This document shows, piece after piece, positions 12,160-24,640 of a stretch of 51,318 nucleotides of DNA. Position 1 is the first letter of the stretch. The number at the start of each line of letters is the position of its first letter. The translations under genes and the position numbers were made by a program. Under the pieces are notes generated by a model. The model was not told where the DNA came from, ran no database searches, and saw only the letters and a list, made by a program, of their open reading frames with translations. The DNA is from Ichthyophthirius multifiliis (Eukaryota; Ciliophora; Oligohymenophorea; Hymenostomatida), in assembly GCF_000220395.1 (NCBI RefSeq), contig NW_004086157.1:1-51318 (forward strand), in the 5' to 3' direction.

Positions 12160-13647
12160 TAAATACATAAAGCACTTTAAAATCCATTTAAATTTTAATT
12201 ATTATTATTACCATTATTATTTCTATTTGTTGAATCTTTACTTAATTATACATTTCTACTTGAATATCTATCAAAATCATTGTTTTACATTGATTACCTT
12301 CCTATAAGATGTATGCAACTTCTTGAATGACTTCTTTCTGTTTATAATAGTTCTATTTATTATTTTAATTTATCTGTATTTTCTTTTTCTTTAATAAGCA
12401 TATTTTATATTTCAAACCTTTTTCTTTACTCTTCTTATAATTTTTCGACATTTTCATTATTTTTAAGTCTTATTAATTTTTTTAAATCATATATTTTATC
12501 CTCTTTGTTTTACATTTAAAGTTACGTATTATTAATTTAAATTTGAAGTTTTTCAATTTATTATTAAAACTATTCTTCGTTTATATTTTTGTTTTATTTT
12601 TTTTAAATTTTTTCTTGTTTTTCTTAATTGTTTTTGTTTCTTTCATCTTGTAGGATATATTAGATTTTTTTTTATCTTATTTTAATTATTATATCTATTT
12701 TTTGATGCATTAATCATTAATTTTAATTGGTGGATTTCTTCTTCGCTTTTATTAATTTTCCGGCCATTTCTATATTGTCTTATTTTATTATTTTGAAATA
12801 TTCATTTTCTTTTTCATTTTAGCTTGCTTATATACTCAATTCTAACATTTTTTTTAGTCTTTTGATTTCTTCTTGATTTTCTTTTATTTCTATCTTTATT
12901 TTTATTTATTTTTATTAATTGGAATATTTTATTTTTTTTACTTATAATTCTTGTATTTATGTACTTTTAGTGTCTTTTTATATTTTAATGAATTCTTTTT
13001 ATTTATTTGATAATTCTTATTTTAAATCAATAATTTGTTTTTTAAATTAATTAATAAAGAATTGTTTTTTTATTCAACATAGATAAAATTTTATTAATAA
13101 ATATTAGGTTCACTATATTAAGATTAACATGGTTTTTTTAGTGTATTTTTTTAAATTTCTTCTTTTAATACTTGATTTTTAGCTTTTTATGATTAAAAGT
13201 TTTACATTAATTTATTGTATTCGCATTTTTAATTTATTAATTAAAAATATAAATGCTCTTTATCGTAAAGAATATTTTTTGGTATTGTTTTGTTAAAGCT
13301 AAACAAAATTAATTATATATTTTTGTATATATAGTATTAAATTACTAAAATTAATTTTCAATTTCTTTAAGGGAATTATTAACTGTTCTTTTTTATTGAA
13401 TTTTTTTTTAATTTTTTTATTATTTAAAATTATTATTTTACTTATATGTTGGTTATATTTATTCGAATTTTATTTTTGAGTTTCTTCTTTTATAATCTTT
13501 ATATATTTTAAAATAAAATAATTAACGGCTTTTTGTTATTTATTTTAAAATAACAAAAATACCTGCGGATTTTTAAATTCTAACATTTAAACTTTTATAA
13601 TCTTTTTCACTTATTCGAAATTAATTTTGGGTATTTAATTCTTTCAT
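11937..13647 (-). CDS. long coiled-coil protein with poly-Asn tract
   Basis: Not assigned to a family. It starts MKELNTQNQFRISEKDYK at ATG 13647. A 76-bp intron (13562-13487) joins in phase 1 to EETQKQNSNKYNQ. Most of the protein is heptad-rich, for example DLKQELSNKQKEFIKIQ and EKLQEEQRKRFEIQNMLIKE, suggesting a structural or cytoskeletal role. A serine/asparagine-rich segment (RYSSRNVQLSKDSTNRNNN) precedes poly-Asn encoded by the trinucleotide repeat at 12111-12158. Past the repeat, KRIKKVEIDEIKQLGMKIKY looks coding and runs to TCA 11937-11939, while the other frame stops at 12075-12077. At least four frame changes are needed, most near A runs. It shares a short divergent promoter region with the gene at 13745. 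Confidence 0.6.
12111..12158. repeat. (ATT)n trinucleotide repeat, poly-Asn on the minus strand
   Basis: Sixteen near-perfect units inside the coiled-coil gene. On the coding strand the unit is AAT. Confidence 0.9.
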
Positions 13648-13744
13648 TTATTTGTAAATTATATATATATATATATATTTTAATTTCTTAAAATAATAAC
13701 GAAAATCAAATATTATTATATATTTTCAAGATATTATTATTTAA

Positions 13745-15166
13745 ATGTTATTATATTAAGAAAAAAATAAATTTTAAATTATTTCTTATACTCCAATATA
13801 AATTGAGTGCATATTAAATCCTATAATATTAATCATAATTAAATTTTTGAATACAAAAAATTAAGTTTTTGTCCAATTTATAGACTAAAATGCTAATTTA
13901 GAATCAGATATATACCAAATAGTTCAAAAAATGGATATAAAATATGGGTTTTGGAAAAAATTTATTATCAAAAGTATAAAAGAAGCCCCTTTTTTATATG
14001 ATAAAGCCTACTTTTTATATTTTTTATGTATTTTTTTGAGAGAAATATCTTATTTAAATGAATATTTTCCACTAAAAGAAAGATTATAGATATTAAAAGA
14101 GAGCGAATAAATATTTTTTTATAAAATAAAAGAGTTAAAAATATTAAAAAAAATAAAAGAATATAAACAAATATGTTTATATGAGAAATTATAATAAAAT
14201 ATAATCGATAAATATTATAAAGTGAAGAATTTCTAATATTTTTTAGAAGGATAATATTTGCTTTTTTTCGTTTGGTAAAAAGGATGTTTTTTAGAAGATA
14301 TTAGTGTTGAAAATGAGGCTTTTTTATTAGAAAAAAAAGGGTTTTTTTGGTGTTAAAATGAATAAAGGGAATTTTTTTGGATTTTTTTATTAAATTTTTA
14401 ATTTGAAAAGGAAACTTTAAAATGTTTTTTAGAAAAAAAAAACATATTTTTTCAATAAAGAGGGTTTGTTTAATTTTTCGAGAATAAATTTTTGAAAAAA
14501 CAGAAGATTTTATAGACTATTTTGGATAAGTTTTAATATTATAAAATATAAAAATAAAATAAATGAGGTAGTTGTAATGCTTTTTTTAAATTGAGATTTT
14601 TTAAGATTTAGATAGTTTTTAAGAAAAATGTTTTTTTAGAAAAATGAAAGCTTTTTTATAAAAGATATTAATAAAATGAATTTTTTAATTAAAAAAAAAA
14701 TTTTTCGGGGAAAAACTTATGCTCAGTATTATTTATTTAATGCTTTTTAAAAGAATTTTTTTTTTTTAAAAAGAATCTATTATAAATGATTTTTAGAAGT
14801 GTCAAAATATTTTATTTTAAGGAAAAGTTTGCGAAGGAAAAGGAATTTTTGAATAAAAATTAAGCAAAAAATTAACTAATTTTATTTCTAATCCTTTCAT
14901 ACATAAAATTAAAGATTGTTTAGATAATTATTAATTTATTATTTAAGGTTTTTAAGAAGATTATTAAAACGAAAAAAATGATGAAATTGATAAAAAAAAA
15001 ATAATGAAAATAAATTATTAAATAATAATGATTTTAATTAGAAAAAAAAGAAGTTTTTTATGATGATTATGTGTAGAAAAAAAAGATTTATAAATATATA
15101 TTTAATATATTAAAAGAATATTAAATATTTCAATTAGAAATGTAATTTTAAATACAAAAAAAATGA
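13745..15166 (+). CDS. hypothetical protein with multiple frame interruptions
   Basis: I do not recognise the family. From ATG 13745 one frame stays open to about 14560 and is clearly coding: DIYQIVQKMDIKYGFWKKF, EAPFLYDKAYFLYFLCIF and EDISVENEAFLLEKKGFFW. Beyond that, coding continues through several one-base shifts at A or T runs: DLDSFQEKCFF, then KNESFFIKDINKMNF, FRGKTYAQYYLFNAF, CEGKGIFEQKLSKKLTNF, HKIKDCLDNYQFIIQGF, and finally FYDDYVQKKKIYKYIFNIL before TGA 15164-15166. Helix-rich composition with repeated aromatic residues would suit an alpha-helical scaffold, but I assign no function. So many breaks in one gene raise the question of decay versus sequencing error. Confidence 0.55.
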
Positions 15167-16244
15167 AAAAAAAATATTTATATATTTAAAATTAAAAATA
15201 AATGATAAAAAAATCAAATTAAATAAAAAAATTAATATAAAAAAAATTAAATAATTAATATAAAAATTTATATTATAAATATTATATTAAGAAATAAGGA
15301 AAAATATAAAATTAAAAAAATAAATGAAATTATTAATATAAAAAAAAAATCACCAATATAAAAAATAAGAAAATTAATATAAAATGTGAATAACAAGGAA
15401 ATAATTAAAATAATTGTATTCAAAATTTAAAAACAAAAAAATATAATAAAATATAAAGTATATATATGATTTTAACAATAGCTAAATATAATTTATATTT
15501 GAATTAATTTTATATTAAATGTAAAATAAAATAAAAAAATTATATAATATATTAAAAATTAAAAAAATTATGATAAAATTAAGTTGGTATAATTATATAT
15601 TTATATATATTATAAAAAAAAAAAAAATATATATAAAAATATAATTATTTAAAAATATTAATAATAAGAGTATAATTTTAATGTATATAAATATATATAT
15701 ATATATATACTTTATATATAATTTAAATAAATTAATTATTTTATAAATAAAGAATTTATTATACATTTTTTTTTATAAAATTAATTGTTAATATTTATTT
15801 TTTATTTAAATTTATTTCGTTTAATACTTTTTGTCTATTTAATAAATTTTTTTTTTATATTTTTTTAATTTGATCAAATAATATATATATATTTTTTTAA
15901 TTTATTTTACTTTATTTTTTTATATAATTGATAACAATATTAATTTTTATATATATTTTAAATAATAATTCTTTCTCCAATATTGATAAATAAAATTTAT
16001 GTATTTTATTTTTTAAGTGATTTAAACTATTTATTTTATTCAAAATAAGTGCCTTATTTTTCACATAATCATTGAATTTTCATTTTTTTAAAAATCCAAA
16101 ATTTTTTAAAAAAATTGAGTAGATATAATATAAATATAATGCTATAATTCTTTTAAGTATTTTGTTTCTTTTTTATCTTGAATGATTTTAATTTGTATGC
16201 TTTTTTAAAATTAATATAATTTATTGAACATTTGAGTTTATAAA
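15167..16244. other. AT-rich spacer
   Basis: Mostly A/T with a TA tract near 15693-15710. A short stretch at 16140-16230 (LNDFNLYAFLKLIQFIEHL on +) may be an upstream exon of the next ORF. Nothing else is supported. Confidence 0.5.
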
Positions 16245-16442
16245 ATGTTTAATTTTTTGTAAAAGCAACAATTTTTTGAAAATAAATAATTTATAGAAAT
16301 TTTTTTAATATATTTATTTAAAAGTATATTTGATAATTTAAGTAAATTAGTAGTTGAGAAAAATATATGGAAAGTGTTATTTATATTGAATTTTGCTAGG
16401 GTTAAAGTTTAGAATTTTTTATGTTTTATTAATAAAATTTGA
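16245..16442 (+). CDS. small hypothetical protein
   Basis: About 65 codons from ATG 16245 to TGA 16440-16442. It reads MFNFLQKQQFFENKQFIEIF, then LSKLVVEKNIWKVLFILNFA. W, C, G, R and V codons make this more likely coding than random AT-rich sequence. A TGA lies in frame shortly upstream, so the ORF starts at this ATG or is entered through an intron from coding-like sequence at 16140-16230. No family recognised. Confidence 0.35.
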
Positions 16443-16776
16443 TTAAAAAAAAATTATATATAATAAATTAGTTTATCTAAAATAATTAAAGATATATTAT
16501 ACTATAAGAAAGAAAATGTTATTTTAAAACTAATTTTATTGAAAACAATTTAAAGATGTTTTATATTATTTGTAATTTTATATAATAAAAAATTATCTTA
16601 TTAAATTTAAAAAAAATATACGAATAAATTTTATTAAAGATAAATTAATAATATATAATTTATATTAATCAATATTAACTTTAATAATATACATATTTTA
16701 TATAAAATATAAATTTTTATTAAAATTTTTAATTTTGTATTCTTATTTTTTATTAATTATTTATTAAAAAAAAAAA

Positions 16777-17559
16777 ATGAAATCATAAAAATAGTAAAAA
16801 TTATAATTATAAATATTAGAATAAGCTAAATTTAATAAATTTTAGAAATATACTCGATTATAATATATTTAATATGATATTCCATAAAATTTAAAAGGAA
16901 TTATTCAAAATTTATAAAGTGATTATGAAATTTAATAGCAAATAAATAATGACATATAAAATAAAATAGAAAAAGATTAATTAAATTAGATTGATTATTA
17001 TGATATTTTATAAACAGAAGGTTAGAAAAATTCAAAAAAAAATTAATTTAAATCCAGAAGAATGTTATCAGAATAAACTTTATAAAATAGTTATTAATTA
17101 TTCTAAAAACCAAAATATAATTAATTTGATGTCAAAATTTTAAAATAACTTAAGAAAGTTCCTGGAAAAAAATTACTTATGAATGAAATGTTTAATTTAA
17201 TATTAAAATATTTAATATCAATTTTTTAAAAATAGTTATAAATAATTAGACGAAAAAGGTGATGAAAATATAAATTTTAATATTAAAACAAATATATTTA
17301 AACAAATAAAATTACCGAAGATTTAATAAAAAATATAAAATATGGAATCTGACGAAATAAAGATTTTATATGGTTTAGATTCTTGGCAAAAATAAATAAC
17401 AAATATAAACAAATATTAGTTATAAAAAATATTTAATGATTCTTAATATAAAGTAAAAATACAAAAAAAAGAAAATAAATATATAAATTTATATTCAAAA
17501 ATATTTATTTACAATTATATAATATATAAAATAAAAAATTTAAATAAAAAAATTATATA

Positions 17560-17612
<53 letters not shown>

Positions 17613-19479
17613 ATCTTTATAAAGAATGATTTGAATTAAGGCATATCTTTTAATAATAATAAAACATAAATATTCTTAGAGAATAAGATTAAATATAAAA
17701 TTCAATCTTATTATCATAAGATTAATTTTCAGAAATTACTTTTAATTAAAACAATGAAAAAATACCTAGTTAACATGTTCCTAATAAAAAATCAATAATT
17801 ATATAAGATTTAATTAAAAAAGAATAATTTTCTTAAGTAAATAATTTTTAATCATATAATTATATATATTACATTATTTTTATATTATTATAAATTTTTT
17901 TGTTAAATTTTGATTTATTTTATTTTATTTATAATTTATTATAAATATGTATTTATACTTATAATATATTTATCACAGAATAATGATCAAAAAAAAAATG
18001 AAATAAATAATATAAATAATTAAAGAAAGAGAAATTCTATAGATATGTTTTAATCTAGAGACTCGTTTAATGAGAAAATATTAAATGAAAGTACTGATAG
18101 CATATAGAATGATATAAGGAATATTAAAAAATAAATAGTTTAATATGTAAAATAAGTGCCCAATGAATTAATAAATGATTAAGATGATATTTTATTAACT
18201 GATTTAACTCCTGATGGAATAAAAAAATTATTTAAACTTTTTATTAAATAGATTTAAAGCAAGAAGAAAATATCAGTGTAATTGAAAGTGCGAAAAACTT
18301 TTAATAAATTTCAAGTATTATAGAAAGTCATTTAAATGAAAAGTAAAAGGAAACAAGTAGTTTTATTAATAACAAATTTAATACTATAAGGATTTTAAGG
18401 CTAGAAAATTAATCAATAATTAAAAGAATTCAATAATTAAAAAGTTTAATCAATTAATTATATATGAATATAAATTAATTAAATGCATAGAAAGAAGATA
18501 CTTTTAAAAAATAAGAGTTAAATCTTTCTTAAAGATATTCTAAATCAATAATAGAAAATATAATGAATGTTTCTAATAATATATATATTATTGAGAAAGA
18601 AATATAAACTCTGAAAAAATCATTAAAAAATTTTGAAAAAAAATAAATTTTCAATTATGTAATATAAGTTTATAATAAAAATATTATATAAATATATATA
18701 TATTTATAATATTTTATTTTTATTTATATTTATTTATATATTTCATATTTTTTTATATTTATTTTATTAGTATATGATTAATAATTTGGATTAAGAAATA
18801 AAATAAAAGAAAAAATATTAAAAAGAATTAGATTTAACATAAAGAGAATTTTTTTATTAAACCCTTAAATTTGGAAGAGATTGTAGAACAGAGGGACTTT
18901 CTTGGATTATCCGTTCTTTATGGAATATAGGAGAGAATATATATGTAAATCATTTACCTAATTTTTTAGATGATAAAGCAAAATAATTTATTATATATAA
19001 ATCAAAAAAAATATAAGAAATTAAAGAAATAGAAATTGTTTTAAATACATCTTTAAGTATATATAAAAAGCATTTAAATACTAGCGATTATTAATCTGAA
19101 AATTCGTTTAATTTTTATAATAAAAATTAATCTTTGTCTTTTTCTTTAATCTAATAAAAATAGTAGTTTAATACAAATTAAAGCTTCAGTATGATAAATG
19201 TTTAAAAAATTAAATATGATGAAAACTTAAAAAAAAAAAAAAAATTACTTGCTAAATATTAATTTATGTTCAAAGAATTAAATAATAATGAATAAGAATC
19301 CTTTAAGAGAAATTTAGATTAACTAATTGCTTCGAAATAAACTTCTAATAATATTTTTTATAATGAAGTTATTTTTAATATTTTTTTATTATAAATATTT
19401 ATTTAAAAAAAAAAACATAAGACAAAGAAAAAAATGAAAAAATTAATAAATTAAACGAATATAATAGAAAATTAAAATA

Positions 19480-19519
<40 letters not shown>

Positions 19520-19937
19520 TGTACTAATGTTAATAATAGTAATAATAATAATTCTTACTTTTCATAAGTTATTTTTATATATATAATTTATAGTTTTTTT
19601 TTTAACAAAAATTCTATAAAATTAGTTAATTTTATAAAATAGTAATACTCTATTATAACACAATATTTTATTAATTGATAATGACAAAGTTTTGAATTAA
19701 TTTGAAACAAAAGAACAATATTTCTAAAAATATGAAAACATGTAAGAATAAATAAAACAAATATAATAAGAACTTTAAAATGAAGAAAATTAAGAAATTA
19801 TAAGAATAATAAAAGAATTTGATTTTAAGAATTACTCTAAAAGATTTAATATAAACTGTCATTTAGTTTTTTCATGTTTTTTAGGAGCTTAAAAGGCTGA
19901 TTAGTAAATTATAAAAAATGGGATGATATAGAAATGA
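16777..19937 (+). CDS. multi-exon coiled-coil protein with a conserved internal block
   Basis: The first exon may start at ATG 16777, with an acceptor TTTTAG near 16845. Coding follows as NLQSDYEIQQQINNDIQNK and KILKQLKKVPGKKLLMNEMF. After an AT-repeat intron near 17460-17640 come SILLSQDQFSEITFNQNNE and IPSQHVPNKKSIIIQDL. A further exon starts near 17990 (RKRNSIDMFQSRDSFNEK). The region from about 18780 carries the most conserved-looking block: REFFYQTLKFGRDCRTEGLS, then WIIRSLWNIGENIYVNHLPN, which resembles a recurrent motif of ciliate coiled-coil proteins. Poly-Asn at 19483-19520 and a coiled tail (QIKQIQQELQNEENQEIIRI) lead to TGA 19935-19937. Two one-base shifts are needed, near 17230 and 18245. 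Function unknown; a cytoskeletal or ciliary role is only a guess. Confidence 0.6.
19483..19520. repeat. (AAT)n repeat coding poly-Asn
   Basis: In frame in the coiled-coil gene, followed by further Asn codons interrupted by C, T, V and S. Confidence 0.85.
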
Positions 19938-19966
19938 TAAATTATATATATATAAAATTTTTATAT

Positions 19967-22900
19967 TCAAATTTATTTAATTTCGTAATATTATTTTAAA
20001 TATTATACAATATATTTATTTTCCTAAATAAGATTTATTTAGAATAATTTCAAGTGATTTTTAGTCTACTCTAATTCCTTTTTATATTTTCTAAAAATAT
20101 ACATCCATCTTAGTAATTAAAAAATAACAACAAAAGCTATTTAAAAAGTAAATAAAGTAAATCCTATATTTTAAATATATTAGAAACTTTACTAAGCAAT
20201 ATAATTAAAATACTATTCTAAATCGAAAAAAGTATCATTTACAATTTTAAAAGCCTTATCCATTTCTATCATAAAGTTACTTTCTTTCTATTATTTTATT
20301 AAAAAAATATTCAAAACTTCACTACTACTATTAGCCTCATATTTTTTAAAAAGACTTGAAAAAAAATCTAATTGGGATTTAACATACACTAATAAACCTT
20401 ATTTTAATATCCCGCCCATTAATTATTCACATTCGTCCATATAAATTTAACCTCCATTATGGAAAGTATTAGTATAAAATTTTTTCGTATTACATAGGTT
20501 TCCGAATAATATTTATGAATAATATTCGTTATGTAGAATTTCGCTTTGTTTGTTTTCTTATAAAGAATTTAATAATTTTTATATTTAAATTGTATATTAA
20601 GAATTAATTTTATCTATAGAAGCTGCTACTTGGAAGAAATAAGAAGCCTATGGATCCAAATCTCTATTTAGAGAAGAGTTCCAGAGTCTAAAATGAATTG
20701 ATATATTTAATATTAGTTAGCCTACTATGTCCACTATATAACTCCTATATTGTAAATTTAAACTTCTTTCTGATGTAAATTACATATAATATAATATAAT
20801 CGTTATTGGCTATATAAGAATTAAACCTAAAGAGAAAACACTCCAAAAGAGAAGATTTTTTTTCAACTTTGGTAATGTTCGGAATTGTGCTGTTAGTTTT
20901 TTTCTTATAGTAGTAGATTTTAATAATTAAATGTCTTTTTATTTAGGTTAAGGAAGCTAATCAAGTATTTGGATATTGTTAATACTTGTTTGGAATTATT
21001 ATTATATATATTAAAGTTTTACTATTTGGAAACATCCAAGAAGTTTAAGGATTTTTTCTTTTTCGGAAACTTTGAAAAGGCTAATTGGAATAATTAGGAT
21101 AAAAATAAAAAAGGAAATTCCAAAAATAATAATTAAGTTTAAATAGTTTAATTGCTTTTAGTTTTTTATTTCTTGCTGTTTTTTTATTTCTTCCAAAGCT
21201 CGTATTTTTTAAACTTCAGTGTTTAATATGTTAGTATTTTTATATAAGAAAAGCTACTATTCGAGAATTAAAGGAGTTTCTATATCTATATTTCTCATTA
21301 CAGTAATATATCTTTAAAAGCAAGTAGATAGGATAACCTGATGACTTGAAGTTATATTATTTTAAGGAAATTTATATATATAAAATATTTAAACTAAAAA
21401 AGGGTTATTTTATTATATTTCGAATTATTTTGGTTATATTTAATTATAATAATCAATAAAATCTTATTATAAGCTATTTTTTATATATTATATTCTATTA
21501 TATATAGTTTGCATTATTTATTTCTTTTATTTAATTTATAGGCTTTTATTTTCTATAGTTCTTAAAAATGACTCGTCTTTTACAGCTATTATAATTTTTA
21601 GGTACATTATTATTTATGTATTGACGTTTTTATATAGGTTGTTCTGTTATCTAAATTGTATATAGGTTTATATGTAGAGGAAAATAGTTATAAAAATTGA
21701 GAAATTTATTAAAAATAAGGAAAGGAAATTTATTTTGTTAAGCATTGAAAAGTTGTATTTTTATTTTATTTGATTTACTAATTTTGTTTTTTGGATTTTC
21801 GTATAGTTTGTTGCAGTTTAAGTAGTTTAAGATTTATCGCCGGTTGCTTTTATATCGTTAAAAGAATTACCGGATGGATTTAAGGTATATGTAAAGTCTT
21901 AAAGAGTATTTTTTAGTATATTTTTAGAAGAATTTTTGTTTTTGGTCTTTAATTAGAGCTTTTAGAGGTATGTTTGCATTTTTTCATTATAACGATTTAT
22001 TTATATAATAGTTTCATTGGATTTTGCTTTTTAAATTTGAACATTTTCTTATATTTTTAGCTTTTCAGTTTTTGATTCTTGGATACTTTCAGAAGATTAA
22101 TTATCTAAAATATTTTAATTTTAATTTTAGGTATAATTGCTTAAAGTACTTTACTTTGTTTTATTTTCTTTAGTAATATTGAGTAATTAGTAATACATTT
22201 AGAGAATTTTTTGCTTTTTTTTCAATGTATTAATTTATCTACAATAGTTTATTTCTATGTAATAAAATGTTTTCCCGATTTTAGTTTATAAAGTACTAAT
22301 TTTAAATTAAATTAAATAAACAGATTAATTTATTAGATCTTAAAATCTTTGAAAATTAGGAAAATTAGAATTTTTATAACTAGAAGTTTGAAGCTTTAAT
22401 GTTTAAATATTATTTTAAATTATCAAAAATGAACAGAATTATTTATTATATAAAATTTTATTTCTTTAAATTAATTTTGTCAACGGTATTAATTAATCAA
22501 TATTAATGTTTTTAAATTAATCTTCTATTTTTTTAATTTATTTTTGTTATTTAAATGTTTTTGTTTATTATTTTGTTATTTAATTTTTACTTAAAGATAC
22601 AGATTAATATAATACATTAGTATATATGCTTTCAGTGTAATCTGTAATTTTTTATTATGTATTAAAAAGCATGTATTATATATCTGTTTTTATTTAAGTT
22701 AATATTATAAATATTCCAATATCAAAATTTTAATTAATTATTTTTAATCTTATTTAAACTGGTATTAAAAAGCATTTATAATTAAGGGCAAATGCTGATG
22801 TACCTTTTATAATATATATATATATATATATAAGTATTTATATATTTATTTATAAATATATTTATATATATATAATATACTATATACTCTTATTAAATAT

Positions 22901-24470
22901 ATACATTTCTCCTTTTTCTTTGAAATTATTAATCATATTATTGTGAAATTATGATAATGCTTTTGGTATAATAGAATCTAAAGGCTTATTAATTATGAAA
23001 TTATTGTCTATTTAAAATATATCTTTGAAGTTTTTGGAAACTTTATTTATTAATATTTCATTTGAAAGAAGCGAAGAATATAAAACGCAAGAATTTTAAT
23101 TAAAAATATCAAAAAATTATTTTATTTTTTTTCTTTTTTAATATTTTTGCTATATATTCTTACTTTTCTTTTTTTCTTTTTATGTTTAATTGCAATAATA
23201 TTTCGCCTTTCTATTTTTAAAATCCATTAATTTCATAAATATTTACTATAAATAATTTAATTAAGAAGATGTTGTATTAATACTATACAGAAGTACAAAT
23301 TATTGCTTTAATTATTTCAATTAAGTGTATAGTTTTTACGCGAAATTATCCACTTTTTATAAATCTAAAAGATAATCACACAAAATTTTATAAAAATTAC
23401 AAGTTTCGATTAATTATTTTAATAAAAAAGCTTATACTTATGCTAATTTTTCTTCAAAAAAAATAGTATCTTCAAGCGCGAGTTTTTAGTTTTGCAAATT
23501 TTATAAATGTAAATAATTTTTGAATTTTAATTTAAGTTTTTTGAATAAAATACTGAGGAAAAATTTTTCTTAAAACTTTAAAATAGAATAATAATTTTTT
23601 TGAAAAAAATAAATTTTAATAAAAGCTTTTATAAAATTATTTTAGACTTCAAAAAGAAAACTTAAGTATGAAAAATATATTTTCACCTCATTTTTTTTCT
23701 TTTTCGATAAAAATATTTCATACAAATTCTCATTATAATGTTTAATATATTATCTTCTATAATTCGGCAAAACGTAATTATTAAATTTGTCTTAAAGATT
23801 TTTTTCCTTAAATTAGTTACAAAAACACTTATATTATAGATTATCCTCTTCAAAAAATTCACATTTCATATTATGGTTAGCATATATATTTTCGAAAAAA
23901 ACACCTTCCATCTTTAAGTAATCTTCAAGTAAAAAAGAAAAATAATCGTTACTAAATCTTATATAAATATCCAATAAATCTCCTTTATTTATTACTTAAC
24001 CCTGCTAATTCAAAAAAATGTTTTTTCTATATTTTAAATTTATATTATAGCCAATTTTATATCCTAGGATTATGTAAATTAAAAGAATTAAAATTGTTTC
24101 GCTTTCAATTATAATTTTAGAAAGAAAAAGACCAAGACATATAAAGAAATTAATAAAACATAATAACTAGTATATGTAGAATATTTTAAAATCAAAGTAT
24201 ATTTATTCGAGGTAATTTTAGAGTATTTTAAAAGAAATATAAATAAGAAATACTATAAGAGAACTTTATTGTTCTAAAAAATATATTATAATTGTACAAA
24301 TGTATTAAATTGTAAATCTAAATATTTCTAAAATCGAAACTTTCTTTTATAAAAAATCTTTTCTATTAAATGTATAATCAAAATCGTGTAAAATTATTAA
24401 AATACCTTTATTAGAAAAAATAAAATTATTATTGATATTATATAAATTATATATAAATATAAATATAAAT

Positions 24471-24521
<51 letters not shown>

Positions 24522-24614
24522 TTATTTATATGTTATTTATTATTTCACCTATTTTGTATATTAATATTAAATTTATAAAAGATATAAATTTCTAAACATT
24601 TGTTGACTCCTCAT
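19967..24614 (-). CDS. giant multipass membrane protein with PAS domain (ciliate PAS sensor type)
   Basis: About 1500 codons in a single frame apart from one 84-bp intron (22804-22887). The N-terminal part, after a probable first exon MRSQQMFRN (ATG 24614) and an intron holding a long TA repeat, contains several hydrophobic helices such as CFINFFICLGLFL and ILILLIYIILGYKIGY. A long cytosolic region follows. The PAS core lies at about 23105-22700: SCVLYSSLLSNEILINKVSK, NFKDIFQIDNNFI and LDSIIPKALSQFHNNMINNF, continuing after the intron as TSAFALNYKCFLIPVQIRLK. The C-terminal half has more membrane helices, including LNLIIIFGISFFIFILIIPI and NIGFTLFTFQIAFVVIF, with an ectodomain between them, and ends at TGA (TCA 19967-19969). 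This architecture fits a large ciliate family of PAS S-box membrane proteins whose ligands and outputs are unknown. No kinase or cyclase domain is visible. It ends only 29 bp from the convergent gene to its left. Confidence 0.8.
22804..22887 (-). other. 84-bp intron in the PAS domain
   Basis: GTATATAGTA...ATAAAAG, mostly TA repeats, phase 1 on both sides. Splicing gives ...FNKS-TSAFALNYK, which continues the PAS fold smoothly. Confidence 0.75.
24475..24516. repeat. (TA)n microsatellite, probably intronic
   Basis: About 20 TA units lying between the probable first exon and the membrane region of the PAS gene. Confidence 0.9.
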
Positions 24615-24640
24615 TTTAAAATATTTGTAATTAAGCAGTT

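Noticed and set aside
13745-15166. Resemblance of FRGKTYAQYYLFNAF to KIF1-binding-protein-like helical repeats
   Set aside because: Only a few residues match and the gene is broken; too weak to name.
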